Shown piece after piece: positions 13,644-22,122 of a stretch of DNA of 64,000 nt (its first letter is position 1; every line of letters begins with the position of its first letter). The translations under genes were made by a program, and so were the position numbers. The notes under the pieces are model-generated. The model made no database searches. It was not told the DNA's origin and saw nothing but the letters and a program-made list of their open reading frames with translations. Source of the DNA: Nocardioides jishulii (GTDB lineage Bacteria > Actinomycetota > Actinomycetes > Propionibacteriales > Nocardioidaceae); contig NZ_CP040748.1 in the NCBI RefSeq assembly GCF_006007965.1, positions 1,364,001 to 1,428,000 on the forward strand. The letters are read 5' to 3'.

Positions 13644-14765
13644 ATGTCGATCGACGCAGAGGCTCGAAGCCTCACCGAAACGACCGAGTCGCGGCGCTCC
13701 CCGGCTCGTCGGGCACTCCTGATCGCCGCCTCGATGCTGGGGGGCTTCGTGCTCCTCCTGCTCGTGGGCGAGTTCGTGCCCGGCGAGGCCGGGTCGATCG
13801 CCCGGGCGATGGCCCGCGAGGCGATCAGCCCCCAGACCGCCGCAGTCGCCATCGCGGTCATCGGGCTCAACGTGCACTTCGGCTTCACCGGCCTGCTCAA
13901 CATGGGTCAGGCCGGGTTCATGCTGCTGGGTGCCTACGGGTTCACCATCTCCCTGATCGAAGGCGTGCCCCTGGTCGGTGCCGTGCTGATCGGCCTGCTC
14001 GTGGCGGCGATCTTCGGCCTCGTGCTGGGCATCCCGACGCTGAAGCTGCGCGGTGACTACCTGGCCATCGTGACCATCTCGGCGGCGGAGATCATCCGCT
14101 ACGTCGGTCGCTCGGCCCTGCTCACCGACGTGACGGGCGCCGCTCAGGGACTGCAGGGCAAGCGGTACCGCGACCCCTTCACCGAGCTGTCCTTCTTCGG
14201 TGACGGCGAGGCCAGCATCTTCTTCCTCGACTACCAGATGACCGGGGTCAACGGATGGTGGGTCCGGTTCGTCGCGTGGTCGCTCGTCGCGCTCTGCGTC
14301 CTGCTCGTCTTCCTGCTGGCCCGCAGCCCCTGGGGCCGCCTGCTGCGGGGCATCCGTGAGGACGAGTTCGCGATCATGAGCCTGGGCAAGAACGCCTTCG
14401 CGGTGAAGATGCAGGCGTTGCTGATCGGCGGCATGCTCGGAGCTCTCGGGGGCATGGTCTACGTGCTGCCGGCCTCGGTGCAGCCCGACTCGATGGGGCG
14501 CGCGATGACCTTCTTCGCCTGGACGGCACTGCTGCTCGGTGGGGCCGCCACCATCTTCGGGCCGGTGCTCGGCTCGATCCTCTTCTTCACCGTGCGCATC
14601 TTCATCAAGGGCACCGCCGACGTGGTCGTGCCCAGCGCCATCATGAACAGCCAGCAGACCGAGCAGTTCTCCTGGATCGTCGTGGGTGTCGCCCTGATGC
14701 TGCTGGTGATCTTCAGGCCTCAGGGGATTCTGGGCGACAAGAGGGAGTTGCGTTTCAATGTCTGA
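13644..14765 (+). CDS. livM: Branched-chain amino-acid ABC transporter permease LivM
   Basis: Second permease of the HAAT-family importer, 373 aa with about nine to ten membrane helices. Family signals include GLNVHFGFTGLLNMGQAGFMLLG in shortened form (NVHFGFTGLLNMGQAGF) and the cytoplasmic EAA-like loop GIREDEFAIMSLGKN that docks the ATPases. It starts 11 nt after livH and its last 8 nt overlap livG. An insertion of about 40 residues after helix four (AAQGLQGKRYRDPFTELSFF) is extracytoplasmic. Forms the heterodimeric membrane channel with LivH. Confidence 0.93.
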   Translation: MSIDAEARSLTETTESRRSPARRALLIAASMLGGFVLLLLVGEFVPGEAGSIARAMAREAISPQTAAVAIAVIGLNVHFGFTGLLNMGQAGFMLLGAYGFTISLIEGVPLVGAVLIGLLVAAIFGLVLGIPTLKLRGDYLAIVTISAAEIIRYVGRSALLTDVTGAAQGLQGKRYRDPFTELSFFGDGEASIFFLDYQMTGVNGWWVRFVAWSLVALCVLLVFLLARSPWGRLLRGIREDEFAIMSLGKNAFAVKMQALLIGGMLGALGGMVYVLPASVQPDSMGRAMTFFAWTALLLGGAATIFGPVLGSILFFTVRIFIKGTADVVVPSAIMNSQQTEQFSWIVVGVALMLLVIFRPQGILGDKRELRFNV

Positions 14766-15717
14766 GAGCTCCACGCCCCGCGTCGTCCACGCGGATCCGG
14801 TTGCCCGTCGCGCCCTCGTGGAGGGCTTCGAGGCCCGCCCGGGCGGCGCCAAGCCCGATCCCATCCTGTCGGTCGACAACATCACCCGCTCGTTCGGCGG
14901 CATCACTGCCGTCGACGTCGAGCACCTCGAGGTGGAACGCGGCATCATCACTGCGTTGATCGGTCCCAACGGCGCGGGCAAGTCCACGTTCTTCAACCTC
15001 ATCACGGGCTTCGACAAGCCCACGTCCGCCGGCAAGGGGGCGCAGTGGAGCTTCGAGGGCAAGAGCATGGGCAAGACCTCTCCGTCCCGGGTCGCCCAGG
15101 CCGGCATGGTCCGCACGTTCCAGCTGACCAAGGCCCTCAACCGGATGACCGTGCTCGACAACATGATGCTCGGGGCGACGGACCAGGCGGGGGAGAACCT
15201 CTTCAAGGCCTGGATCAAGCCGCTCTGGTCGGCCCAGGAGCGTGAGGTCGAGGCCAAGGCCAAGGAGCTGCTCGACCGTTTCAAGCTGCTGGACAAGAAG
15301 GACGACTACGCCGGAAGCCTCTCGGGTGGTCAGCGCAAGCTCCTCGAGATGGCGCGCGCGCTGATGACCGATCCCACCATGATCATGCTCGACGAGCCGA
15401 TGGCCGGCGTGAACCCTGCGCTGACGCAGTCGCTGCTGGGCCACATCCAGAGCCTGCGTGACGAGGGCATGACCGTGCTCTTCGTCGAGCACGACATGCA
15501 CATGGTGCGCCACATCTCCGACTGGGTGGTGGTGATGGCCGAGGGCAAGATCGTGGCCGAGGGCACGGCGGACGTCGTGATGAACGACTCCGCCGTGATC
15601 GATGCCTACCTTGGCGCCCACCACGACGCCGACCTGGGCGACGACTCGTTGCTCACCGACGAGACCATGGCCCAGCTGGCCACGGAGGTCAAGAAGCAGG
15701 AGAACGCGAATGAGTGA
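14758..15717 (+). CDS. livG: Branched-chain amino-acid ABC transporter ATPase LivG
   Basis: ATP-binding subunit of 319 aa. Walker A is GPNGAGKST, the ABC signature is LSGGQRKLLEMARALM, Walker B is IMLDEPMAGVNP, and the switch histidine is in FVEHDMHMV. A 40-residue N-terminal extension precedes the ATPase fold, and about 45 acidic residues follow it. The ATG lies within the end of livM (8-nt overlap) and the stop overlaps livF by 8 nt, so expression of M, G and F is coupled. Confidence 0.95.
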   Translation: MSESSTPRVVHADPVARRALVEGFEARPGGAKPDPILSVDNITRSFGGITAVDVEHLEVERGIITALIGPNGAGKSTFFNLITGFDKPTSAGKGAQWSFEGKSMGKTSPSRVAQAGMVRTFQLTKALNRMTVLDNMMLGATDQAGENLFKAWIKPLWSAQEREVEAKAKELLDRFKLLDKKDDYAGSLSGGQRKLLEMARALMTDPTMIMLDEPMAGVNPALTQSLLGHIQSLRDEGMTVLFVEHDMHMVRHISDWVVVMAEGKIVAEGTADVVMNDSAVIDAYLGAHHDADLGDDSLLTDETMAQLATEVKKQENANE

Positions 15718-16474
15718 CGCGACCTCGAAGCCGGTGGTCATCGAGACGCAGAACCTGGTGGGGGGATACCTCCCGGGCGTCAACATCCTCAACGGCTGCT
15801 CCATCAAGGCGCATGCGGGCGAGATGATCGGCATCATCGGTCCGAACGGCGCTGGCAAGTCGACGTTGCTGAAGGCCATGTTCGGCCTGGTCCAGGTGCA
15901 CGAGGGCACGGTCCGGCTGCACGGCGAGGACATCACCAATGCGCGGACCAACCGTCTCGTGGAGATGGGCGTCGGCTTCGTGCCGCAGACCAACAACGTC
16001 TTCCCGTCGTTGACGGTCGAGGAGAACCTCAGGATGGGGCTCTTCCTGCGCCCCAAGAAGGTGAACGAGCGCCTGGCCGCGATGTGGGACCTCTTCCCCG
16101 TCCTGCACCAGCGCAGCAACCAGCAGGCCGGAGCGCTCTCCGGTGGTGAGCGTCAGTCCCTGGCGATGGCGCGAGCGCTCATGATGGAGCCGTCCGTGCT
16201 GCTGCTCGACGAGCCCTCCGCAGGGCTCTCGCCGGTGCGCCAGGACGAGACCTTCCTGCGCACCCGCATGATCAACAAGACGGGTGTCTGCATCGTGATG
16301 GTGGAGCAGAACGCCCGCCGGTGCCTGCAGATCTGTGACCGCGGCTACGTGCTCGACCAGGGCCGCGACGCCTACACCGGCACCGGGCGGGAGCTCGCCG
16401 ACGACCCCAAGGTGATCCAGCTCTACCTCGGCACGCTTGCGACGGACGTCAAGACGAAGGACGAAGGGGCCTGA
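15710..16474 (+). CDS. livF: Branched-chain amino-acid ABC transporter ATPase LivF
   Basis: Second ATPase of the importer, 254 aa. Walker A GPNGAGKST, signature LSGGERQSLAMARALM, Walker B LLLDEPSAGLSP and H-loop equivalent in MVEQNARRC (the usual His position is Gln, as is typical of LivF). The ATG lies inside livG. A strong hairpin follows, ending the operon before the convergent binding-protein gene. Confidence 0.95.
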   Translation: MSDATSKPVVIETQNLVGGYLPGVNILNGCSIKAHAGEMIGIIGPNGAGKSTLLKAMFGLVQVHEGTVRLHGEDITNARTNRLVEMGVGFVPQTNNVFPSLTVEENLRMGLFLRPKKVNERLAAMWDLFPVLHQRSNQQAGALSGGERQSLAMARALMMEPSVLLLDEPSAGLSPVRQDETFLRTRMINKTGVCIVMVEQNARRCLQICDRGYVLDQGRDAYTGTGRELADDPKVIQLYLGTLATDVKTKDEGA

Positions 16475-16502
16475 GCCCTTCGCGTACGCACGCAGGACGC
16501 CA

Positions 16503-16544
16503 GCACTGAGCCCCGTGCGCCACACGGCGTACGGGGCTCAGTGC
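16503..16544. terminator. Terminator between livF and livK
   Basis: 14-bp perfect inverted repeat (GCACTGAGCCCCGT at 16503-16516 with its complement at 16531-16544), loop about 14 nt. It lies between converging genes. Confidence 0.7.
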
Positions 16545-16618
16545 TTGTGTCGTCGCGCGGTGAGGGCGACGCCTGTCCACAGGTGCGGGCATGACGGTCC
16601 CGGAGCCAGGACGCACGA

Positions 16619-16646
16619 AGGGCCCGGACCTGTCGGTCCGGGCCCT
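16619..16646 (-). terminator. Terminator of livK
   Basis: 12-bp perfect GC-rich stem (AGGGCCCGGACC and complement) with a 4-nt loop, 37 nt past the livK stop on the minus strand. Confidence 0.7.
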
Positions 16647-16682
16647 CCTGCTGCGCTCAGTGCGCGGGAGGTGCGAGTGGCA

Positions 16683-18008
16683 TCAGCTGCTGGACTCGAC
16701 CTCGGTGGCCCACTTGATGGTGTTGTCCTTCTGGAACTGGAAGATTCCGATGAAGGCCGAGCCCGGGTCGTTCTGCTTGTTGATCGGGCCGATGCCGGCA
16801 GGACCCTGGTAGTTGATGTCCTTGCCGTCCTCGAGGAGCTTCACGCAGTCCTCGTAGGTGCTGCACTCCTCGGAGCCGTCCACCGCACCGGAGACCGCAG
16901 CCAGGTTCTTCTGGATGGTCTGCGGAGTGGTGTCGCCACCCTTGGTCGCTGCGAGCGCGGCCAGGATCACGGCGTGGTAGGCCTCCGCGCCGTAGGTGAA
17001 GTCGGTGAGGTCCTTGTTCTCGGCCGACTTGAACCAACCCGACAGGTTGTCCTTGAACTTCTGGTCGGGGTTCGGGCCCGGGATGGTGCCCTGCGCGCCC
17101 TCGAGGGTGCCCTCGTCGAAGACCTCGCTGTAGTCGGCGGTGTTGCCGTCGGTGAAGTAGGTCTTGGACATGTCCCAGCCCTGGTTGGCCAGCTCCGGGA
17201 TGATCGCCTTGGTCTCGTCGAAGGCGAGCACCACGATGGCGTCGGGCTGCGTGTTGAGCGCGGCCGTCACCTCGGCGGAGAACGTGGTCTGTCCGGCCGG
17301 GAACTCGTTGCCGTCACCCTTGCCGCCGTAGACGACCTCGCCGCCGGCTTCCTCGATGGCCTTCTGCGTGGAGTTGCGCAGACCGGTGCCGTAGGTGTCG
17401 TTGAAGACCAGGAAGGCGACCTTCTTGTGACCGTCGGTGGCGATCAGGGTGCCGAGCGCGCTGCCCTGGATGGTGTCCGGGGGAGCGGTGCGGAAGTAGT
17501 AGTCCGAGTAGCCGCTCAGGTCCGTCGCGGTGTTGGCCGGCGAGATCTGGACGATCTTGTTGCTGGTCAGCGTGTCGACGAAGTTCAGCGAGACGCTGGA
17601 CGACGCGGCACCGATGACGACGGAGGGCTTCGCCGAGACCATCTCGCTGGCTGCGGCGGTGGAGACCGAGAGGTCTGTCGAGTCGCCGGAGTCCTCGATC
17701 TGGTGGCACGCCTTGGCGCCGTCGACGCCGCCTGCCGCGTTGATGTCGGAGACGGCCAGGCCTACTCCGGCGATCTCCGGCGGTCCGAGGAACGCCAGGT
17801 TGCCCGTGAGCGGGAGGATGCCACCGACCTTGAAGGTGTCGGCGCTGGTCACGTCGCCCTTGCAGACATCGTTGGTGTACGAAGCGGCGTCTGCGTCCTT
17901 GTCCTTGTCGTTGTCGTTGGACTCGCTGCCGCAGGCGGTGAGGGTGAGCGAGAGCGCTGCGGCTCCGGCCATCACCTTGAGCCACGATGGAGTGCTGGTG
18001 CGATTCAC
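16683..18008 (-). CDS. livK: Branched-chain amino-acid ABC transporter substrate-binding lipoprotein
   Basis: Periplasmic-binding-protein type I (Leu/Ile/Val receptor) of 441 aa. The N-terminus has a basic stretch, a hydrophobic segment and the lipobox LTLTAC, followed by an Asp/Lys-rich linker and the ligand-binding fold (PLTGNLAFLGPPEI..., later GVGLAVSDINAAGGV). The GTG at 18008 was chosen because AGAAAGG lies 8 nt upstream; an ATG further upstream has no such site and would add 15 residues before the signal peptide. It is transcribed towards the livHMGF operon rather than within it, so the receptor can be regulated separately. Confidence 0.92.
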   Translation of the reverse strand: MNRTSTPSWLKVMAGAAALSLTLTACGSESNDNDKDKDADAASYTNDVCKGDVTSADTFKVGGILPLTGNLAFLGPPEIAGVGLAVSDINAAGGVDGAKACHQIEDSGDSTDLSVSTAAASEMVSAKPSVVIGAASSSVSLNFVDTLTSNKIVQISPANTATDLSGYSDYYFRTAPPDTIQGSALGTLIATDGHKKVAFLVFNDTYGTGLRNSTQKAIEEAGGEVVYGGKGDGNEFPAGQTTFSAEVTAALNTQPDAIVVLAFDETKAIIPELANQGWDMSKTYFTDGNTADYSEVFDEGTLEGAQGTIPGPNPDQKFKDNLSGWFKSAENKDLTDFTYGAEAYHAVILAALAATKGGDTTPQTIQKNLAAVSGAVDGSEECSTYEDCVKLLEDGKDINYQGPAGIGPINKQNDPGSAFIGIFQFQKDNTIKWATEVESSS

Positions 18009-18082
18009 GTAGCGAACCTTTCTGGTCTGCACTGCTCGACTGATTCGACCCACGCCCGTCCCGAGGAGGGCCCAGTGGAGTC

Positions 18083-18088
18083 AATGTA
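18083..18088 (-). promoter_or_regulatory. Candidate -10 box for livK
   Basis: TACATT on the minus strand, about 75 nt before the GTG. It predicts a leader of around 65-70 nt that includes the AGAAAGG ribosome-binding site. Confidence 0.45.
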
Positions 18089-18284
18089 GGGGCGGCAGGT
18101 GTGAGAGAGAACACGCACGGCTCGTCGTTGCCGAACCGTTACCGACGGGCGGGAACGCGCTGGCGGGGTGCGCTGCCCGACCGGGCGGGGAAGGCACTGG
18201 TGCCCACCGGTCCGATCCATGAGTACTCTGGTGGCGGCGCTGCGGGGGGCTCAGGCGCCGGGGTCAGTCAGTGGGAGGTGTGAC

Positions 18285-18860
18285 ATGTCGCGTGCGTCGG
18301 TGCTCATCCGGACCGCCACCGAGTCGGACGTGGTGGTTCTTCGGGAACTCTGGAGCGACGTGCTCCGTCCGACCACCCGGGAGGAACAGCTGGCCGACCT
18401 CCGTGCCGTGCTCGTCGCCGCAGAGGGGGACGACGACTGCCGCATCGTGGTCGCGGAGATCGACGGCCAGGTGGTCGGTGCGGTCCACCTGCGGGCCTGC
18501 GTCGTGTCGACGCTCAACCTCGAACCGATGGTGCGCACCTTTGCGCCCCACGTGATGCCGGGCCACCACCGTCGCGGCGTCGGCTCGGCCCTGATGGAGG
18601 CGGCTGCCGCCTTCGCCGAGGAGCGAGGCATCGGCATCGTCGGGGCTGCTGCACTCTCGGCCTCGCGTGACGCCAACCGCTTCTTCGCGCGCCTCTCGAT
18701 GGGCCCGGTGGCCACGCTTCGCCTGGCGACGACGACCGGACTGAGGCAGCGCCTCCCCGCCGTACGTCAGTCGCGGATGAGTGCCGTGCCCAGCGGACGC
18801 CACATCGACAAGGTGCTGGCAGCCCGCCGGGGGCGGCGCGCACCGCGCGTCATCTCCTGA
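18285..18860 (+). CDS. GNAT-family N-acetyltransferase
   Basis: 191-aa predicted acetyl-CoA-dependent acyltransferase. The core fold runs from IRTATESDVVVLRELW to about residue 150. The acetyl-CoA-binding motif A appears as VMPGHHRRGVGSALMEAA (R/Q-x-x-G-x-G/A form RRGVGS). The ATG follows GTGGGAGGTG with good spacing; upstream in-frame starts have no such site. A C-terminal tail of about 45 basic residues (ending RRGRRAPRVIS) lies outside the domain. The substrate cannot be predicted. It stands alone between livK and a convergent thioesterase. Confidence 0.82.
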   Translation: MSRASVLIRTATESDVVVLRELWSDVLRPTTREEQLADLRAVLVAAEGDDDCRIVVAEIDGQVVGAVHLRACVVSTLNLEPMVRTFAPHVMPGHHRRGVGSALMEAAAAFAEERGIGIVGAAALSASRDANRFFARLSMGPVATLRLATTTGLRQRLPAVRQSRMSAVPSGRHIDKVLAARRGRRAPRVIS

Positions 18861-18881
18861 CTCGTACGCAGCGACCGCCTC

Positions 18882-19343
18882 TCAGCTGCGCGGAGGGATC
18901 AGCGCGCAGGTGATGCGTGAGGTGCAGAGGCGTCGTCCCTGCTCGTCGGTGATGACGACCTCGTAGCAGGCGCTCGTCCGGCCGAGGTGGACGGCCGTGG
19001 CCACGCCGGTGACGGTGCCCTGGACCGCGGAACGGTGATGGGTGGCGTTGATGTCCACGCCGACGGGGATCCGCTCAGGGTGACCGTGCATCGCGGCACC
19101 GACGGAGCCCAGCGACTCGGCCAGGACCACCGAGGCCCCGCCGTGGAGCAGGCCGTAGGGCTGGGTGTTGCCCTCGACCGGCATGGTTCCGACGACCCGT
19201 TCGGCGCTGACCTCGACCAGCTCGATGCCCATCTTCTCGTTCAACGCGCCCCTCATGTCGCGCAGGCTCGCGAGCAGCTCCTGCGCCGAGGCGTCCTTGA
19301 GGTCGGGGTCGACGTCGGGCACGTTCATGGGGTGGTTGCTCAT
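18882..19343 (-). CDS. PaaI-type hotdog thioesterase
   Basis: 153-aa acyl-CoA thioesterase-like protein. The hotdog core shows YGLLHGGASVVLAES, where the His-Gly-Gly and the downstream Glu/Ser are the usual active-site elements, then GVDINATHHRSA and the strand containing LGRTSACYEVVITDE. Such proteins often hydrolyse 1,4-dihydroxy-2-naphthoyl-CoA or phenylacetyl-CoA. Three in-frame ATGs exist (19352, 19343, 19328) and none has a clear ribosome-binding site, so the start is uncertain by a few residues. Its 5' end faces the polA promoter. Confidence 0.85.
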   Translation of the reverse strand: MSNHPMNVPDVDPDLKDASAQELLASLRDMRGALNEKMGIELVEVSAERVVGTMPVEGNTQPYGLLHGGASVVLAESLGSVGAAMHGHPERIPVGVDINATHHRSAVQGTVTGVATAVHLGRTSACYEVVITDEQGRRLCTSRITCALIPPRS

Positions 19344-19402
19344 GGGCCCCATTGTGCAGACCGGGGGCCGCAGCACCGCGTGGGCACGTCGGTGGCTGCG
19401 GA

Positions 19403-19408
19403 TAAGGT
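19403..19408 (+). promoter_or_regulatory. -10 box for leaderless polA transcript
   Basis: TAAGGT, seven bases, then the GTG start of polA. No Shine-Dalgarno sequence between. Confidence 0.6.
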
Positions 19409-19415
19409 CTCTGTC

Positions 19416-22091
19416 GTGACTGAGACGTCCTCCTCCCGCCCCCGCCTCCTGCTGCTGGACGGCCACTCGTTGGCCTACCGGGCCTTCTTCGCCCTCCCCG
19501 AGGAGAACTTCTCCACGAGCACGGGGCAGCCGACCAACGCGGTCTACGGCTTCACCTCGATGCTCATCAACGTGCTGCGGGACGAGGAGCCGACCCACGT
19601 CGCGGTGGCCTTCGACCTGTCGCGGCAGACCTTCCGCCTCGAGGAGTACTCGGAGTACAAGGCGAAGCGGAACAAGACCCCCGACGGCTTCAAGTCGCAG
19701 GTCCCGCTGATCCAGGAGGTGCTCGACGCGCTCCACATCCCCCACCTCTCCATGGCGGGCTACGAGGCCGACGACATCATCGCGACCCTCTCCACCCAGG
19801 CCGTGGCGGCCGGGATGGACGTCCTGATCCTCACCGGTGACCGTGACTCCCTGCAGCTGGTGGGCGAGCACGCGACCGTGCTCTACCCGATGCGTGGCGT
19901 CTCGGAGCTGGCGCGCATGACGCCGGAGGCCGTGGAGGCGAAGTACGGCGTCCCTCCGCACCGCTACCCCGAGCTCGCGGCGCTGGTGGGCGAGGACTCC
20001 GACAACCTGCCCGGCGTGCCCGGGGTGGGGCCGAAGACGGCCGCGAAGTGGATCACCACCTACGACGGCCTGGACAACGTGATCGCGCAGGCCGACGCGA
20101 TCAAGGGCAAGGCCGGCGACAACCTTCGCGCCCACCTCGGCGACGTCATCCGGAACCGCCGGCTCAACGCGCTGGTGTGCGACCTTGCGCTCGACCTCTT
20201 CCCCGAGGACCTGGTCCGACGTCCGTGGGACCGCCAGGAGGTGCACACGCTCTTCGACGGCCTGGAGTTCCGGGTCCTGCGCGACCGTCTCTTCGACTCG
20301 CTGACCTCCGTCGAGGAGACCGACGACTCCGGCTTCGACGTCACCGGACGCACCCTCGCGCCCGGGGAGGTCGCCGCCTTCCTCGACGAGCACGCCGGCG
20401 ACACCATGGGCCTTCACGTCCGCGGCACGTGGGGCGCCGGCACCGGCAGGATCGAGGGCCTGGCGATGGCCGCCGGGTCGAGCCACGCGGCGTACGTCGA
20501 CGTGGAGACCCTGAGCCCGGAGGACGACGCCGCGCTGGCGGCCTGGTTGGCCGACCCGGCCCGAGGCAAGGTGCTCCACGACGCCAAGGGACCGATGCTG
20601 GCGCTCGCCGCCCACGGGTGGGAGCTGCAGGGGCTGACGAGCGACACCGCCCTGGCGGCCTACCTCGTCCGCCCGGACCAGCGCTCCTACGACCTGGCCG
20701 ACCTCACCGTGCGCTACCTGCGTCGCGAGCTGAAGGAGGAGAGCGACTCCGGCCAGGGGGCGCTCTTCGACGAGGACGACGCGGTCGCCGACAACGCGAT
20801 GCTGCGGGCCCGTGCGGTGCTGGACCTCGCCGAGGCGCTCGCCGAGACGGTCGAGGAGCACGGTGGCACCGCGCTCCTGGCGGAGGTCGAGCTCCCGCTC
20901 GTCCACATCCTCGCCCGGATGGAGCAGACCGGGATCGGGGTCGACCTCGACCACCTCACCGGCCTGGAGCAGGAGTTCGCCGCGGAGGTGCGCAGGGCCG
21001 CCGACGAGGCGTACGCCGTGATCGGCAAGGAGATCAACCTCGGTTCCCCCAAGCAGCTCCAGGTCGTGCTCTTCGACGAGCTGGGCATGCCCAAGACCAA
21101 GAAGACCAAGACCGGGTGGACCACCGACGCTGACGCCCTCCAGCAGCTCTTCGAGAAGACCGAGCACCCGTTCCTGCTGCACCTGCTGCGCCACCGCGAC
21201 GTCACCCGCCTGCGCCAGACCGTCGAGGGACTGCTCAAGACCGTGGCTCCCGACGGCCGCATCCACACGACGTTCAACCAGATCATCGCGGCCACCGGCC
21301 GTCTCTCCAGCACCGACCCGAACCTCCAGAACATCCCGGTCCGGACCCAGGAGGGGCGTCGCATCCGTGAGGCGTTCGTCGTGGGCGAGGGCTACGAGTC
21401 GTTGATGACCGCGGACTACTCCCAGATCGAGATGCGCATCATGGCGCACGTCTCCCAGGACGAGCTCCTCATCGAGGCGTTCCGCTCCGGCCGCGACTTC
21501 CACTCGACCACCGCCTCGCGCGTCTTCGGGGTCGCCCCCGACGAGGTGACGTCGGAGATGCGGGCCAAGATCAAGGCGATGAACTACGGCCTCGCCTACG
21601 GCCTCTCGGCGTTCGGCCTCTCCCAGCAGCTCAAGATCGAGCCGTCCGAGGCTCGGGTGCTGATGGAGGACTACTTCGAGACGTTCGGGGGAGTGCGTGA
21701 CTACCTCCAGGGCACGGTCGACGAGGCGCGGCGCACCGGGTTCACCGAGACCCTGATGGGGCGTCGCCGCTACCTGCCCGACCTGACCAGCGACAACCGG
21801 CAGCGTCGCGAGATGGCCGAGCGGATGGCGCTCAACGCCCCGATCCAGGGGTCGGCGGCCGACCTCGTCAAGGTGGCCATGCGCGGGGTCGACCGGGCAC
21901 TGACCGAGTCGGGCTCGGCGTCGCGGATGCTGCTCCAGGTCCATGACGAGCTCGTCCTCGAGGTCGCTCCGGGCGAGGCGGAGACGCTCGAGGCCCTCGT
22001 CCGCGAGCAGATGGGCGCCGCGGCCGACCTGCTGGTCCCGCTCGACGTCTCCGTGGGCACCGGCCACAGCTGGCACGAGGCCGCGCACTGA
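19416..22091 (+). CDS. polA: DNA polymerase I
   Basis: 891-aa family A polymerase for Okazaki-fragment processing and repair. Residues 1-300 are the 5'-3' exonuclease (LLLLDGHSLAYRAFFALP; acidic cluster AGYEADDIIATLS and GDRDSLQL). The middle domain keeps the fold but not the DxE proofreading residues (for example GLHVRGTWGAG where FDTET is expected), so it probably lacks 3'-5' exonuclease activity. Polymerase motifs are intact: motif A TADYSQIEMRIMAH, motif B RREMAERMALNAPIQGSA, motif C VHDEL. The GTG start lies seven bases after a TAAGGT box. Confidence 0.96.
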   Translation: MTETSSSRPRLLLLDGHSLAYRAFFALPEENFSTSTGQPTNAVYGFTSMLINVLRDEEPTHVAVAFDLSRQTFRLEEYSEYKAKRNKTPDGFKSQVPLIQEVLDALHIPHLSMAGYEADDIIATLSTQAVAAGMDVLILTGDRDSLQLVGEHATVLYPMRGVSELARMTPEAVEAKYGVPPHRYPELAALVGEDSDNLPGVPGVGPKTAAKWITTYDGLDNVIAQADAIKGKAGDNLRAHLGDVIRNRRLNALVCDLALDLFPEDLVRRPWDRQEVHTLFDGLEFRVLRDRLFDSLTSVEETDDSGFDVTGRTLAPGEVAAFLDEHAGDTMGLHVRGTWGAGTGRIEGLAMAAGSSHAAYVDVETLSPEDDAALAAWLADPARGKVLHDAKGPMLALAAHGWELQGLTSDTALAAYLVRPDQRSYDLADLTVRYLRRELKEESDSGQGALFDEDDAVADNAMLRARAVLDLAEALAETVEEHGGTALLAEVELPLVHILARMEQTGIGVDLDHLTGLEQEFAAEVRRAADEAYAVIGKEINLGSPKQLQVVLFDELGMPKTKKTKTGWTTDADALQQLFEKTEHPFLLHLLRHRDVTRLRQTVEGLLKTVAPDGRIHTTFNQIIAATGRLSSTDPNLQNIPVRTQEGRRIREAFVVGEGYESLMTADYSQIEMRIMAHVSQDELLIEAFRSGRDFHSTTASRVFGVAPDEVTSEMRAKIKAMNYGLAYGLSAFGLSQQLKIEPSEARVLMEDYFETFGGVRDYLQGTVDEARRTGFTETLMGRRRYLPDLTSDNRQRREMAERMALNAPIQGSAADLVKVAMRGVDRALTESGSASRMLLQVHDELVLEVAPGEAETLEALVREQMGAAADLLVPLDVSVGTGHSWHEAAH

Positions 22092-22122
22092 GGGCCTGAC
22101 GCTCAGAGCAGGAGTCCGGCGC

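Noticed and set aside
19344-22088. Very long minus-strand open frame joined in frame to the thioesterase gene
   Set aside because: The upstream part is the complement of polA; only the last ~153 codons encode the hotdog protein.
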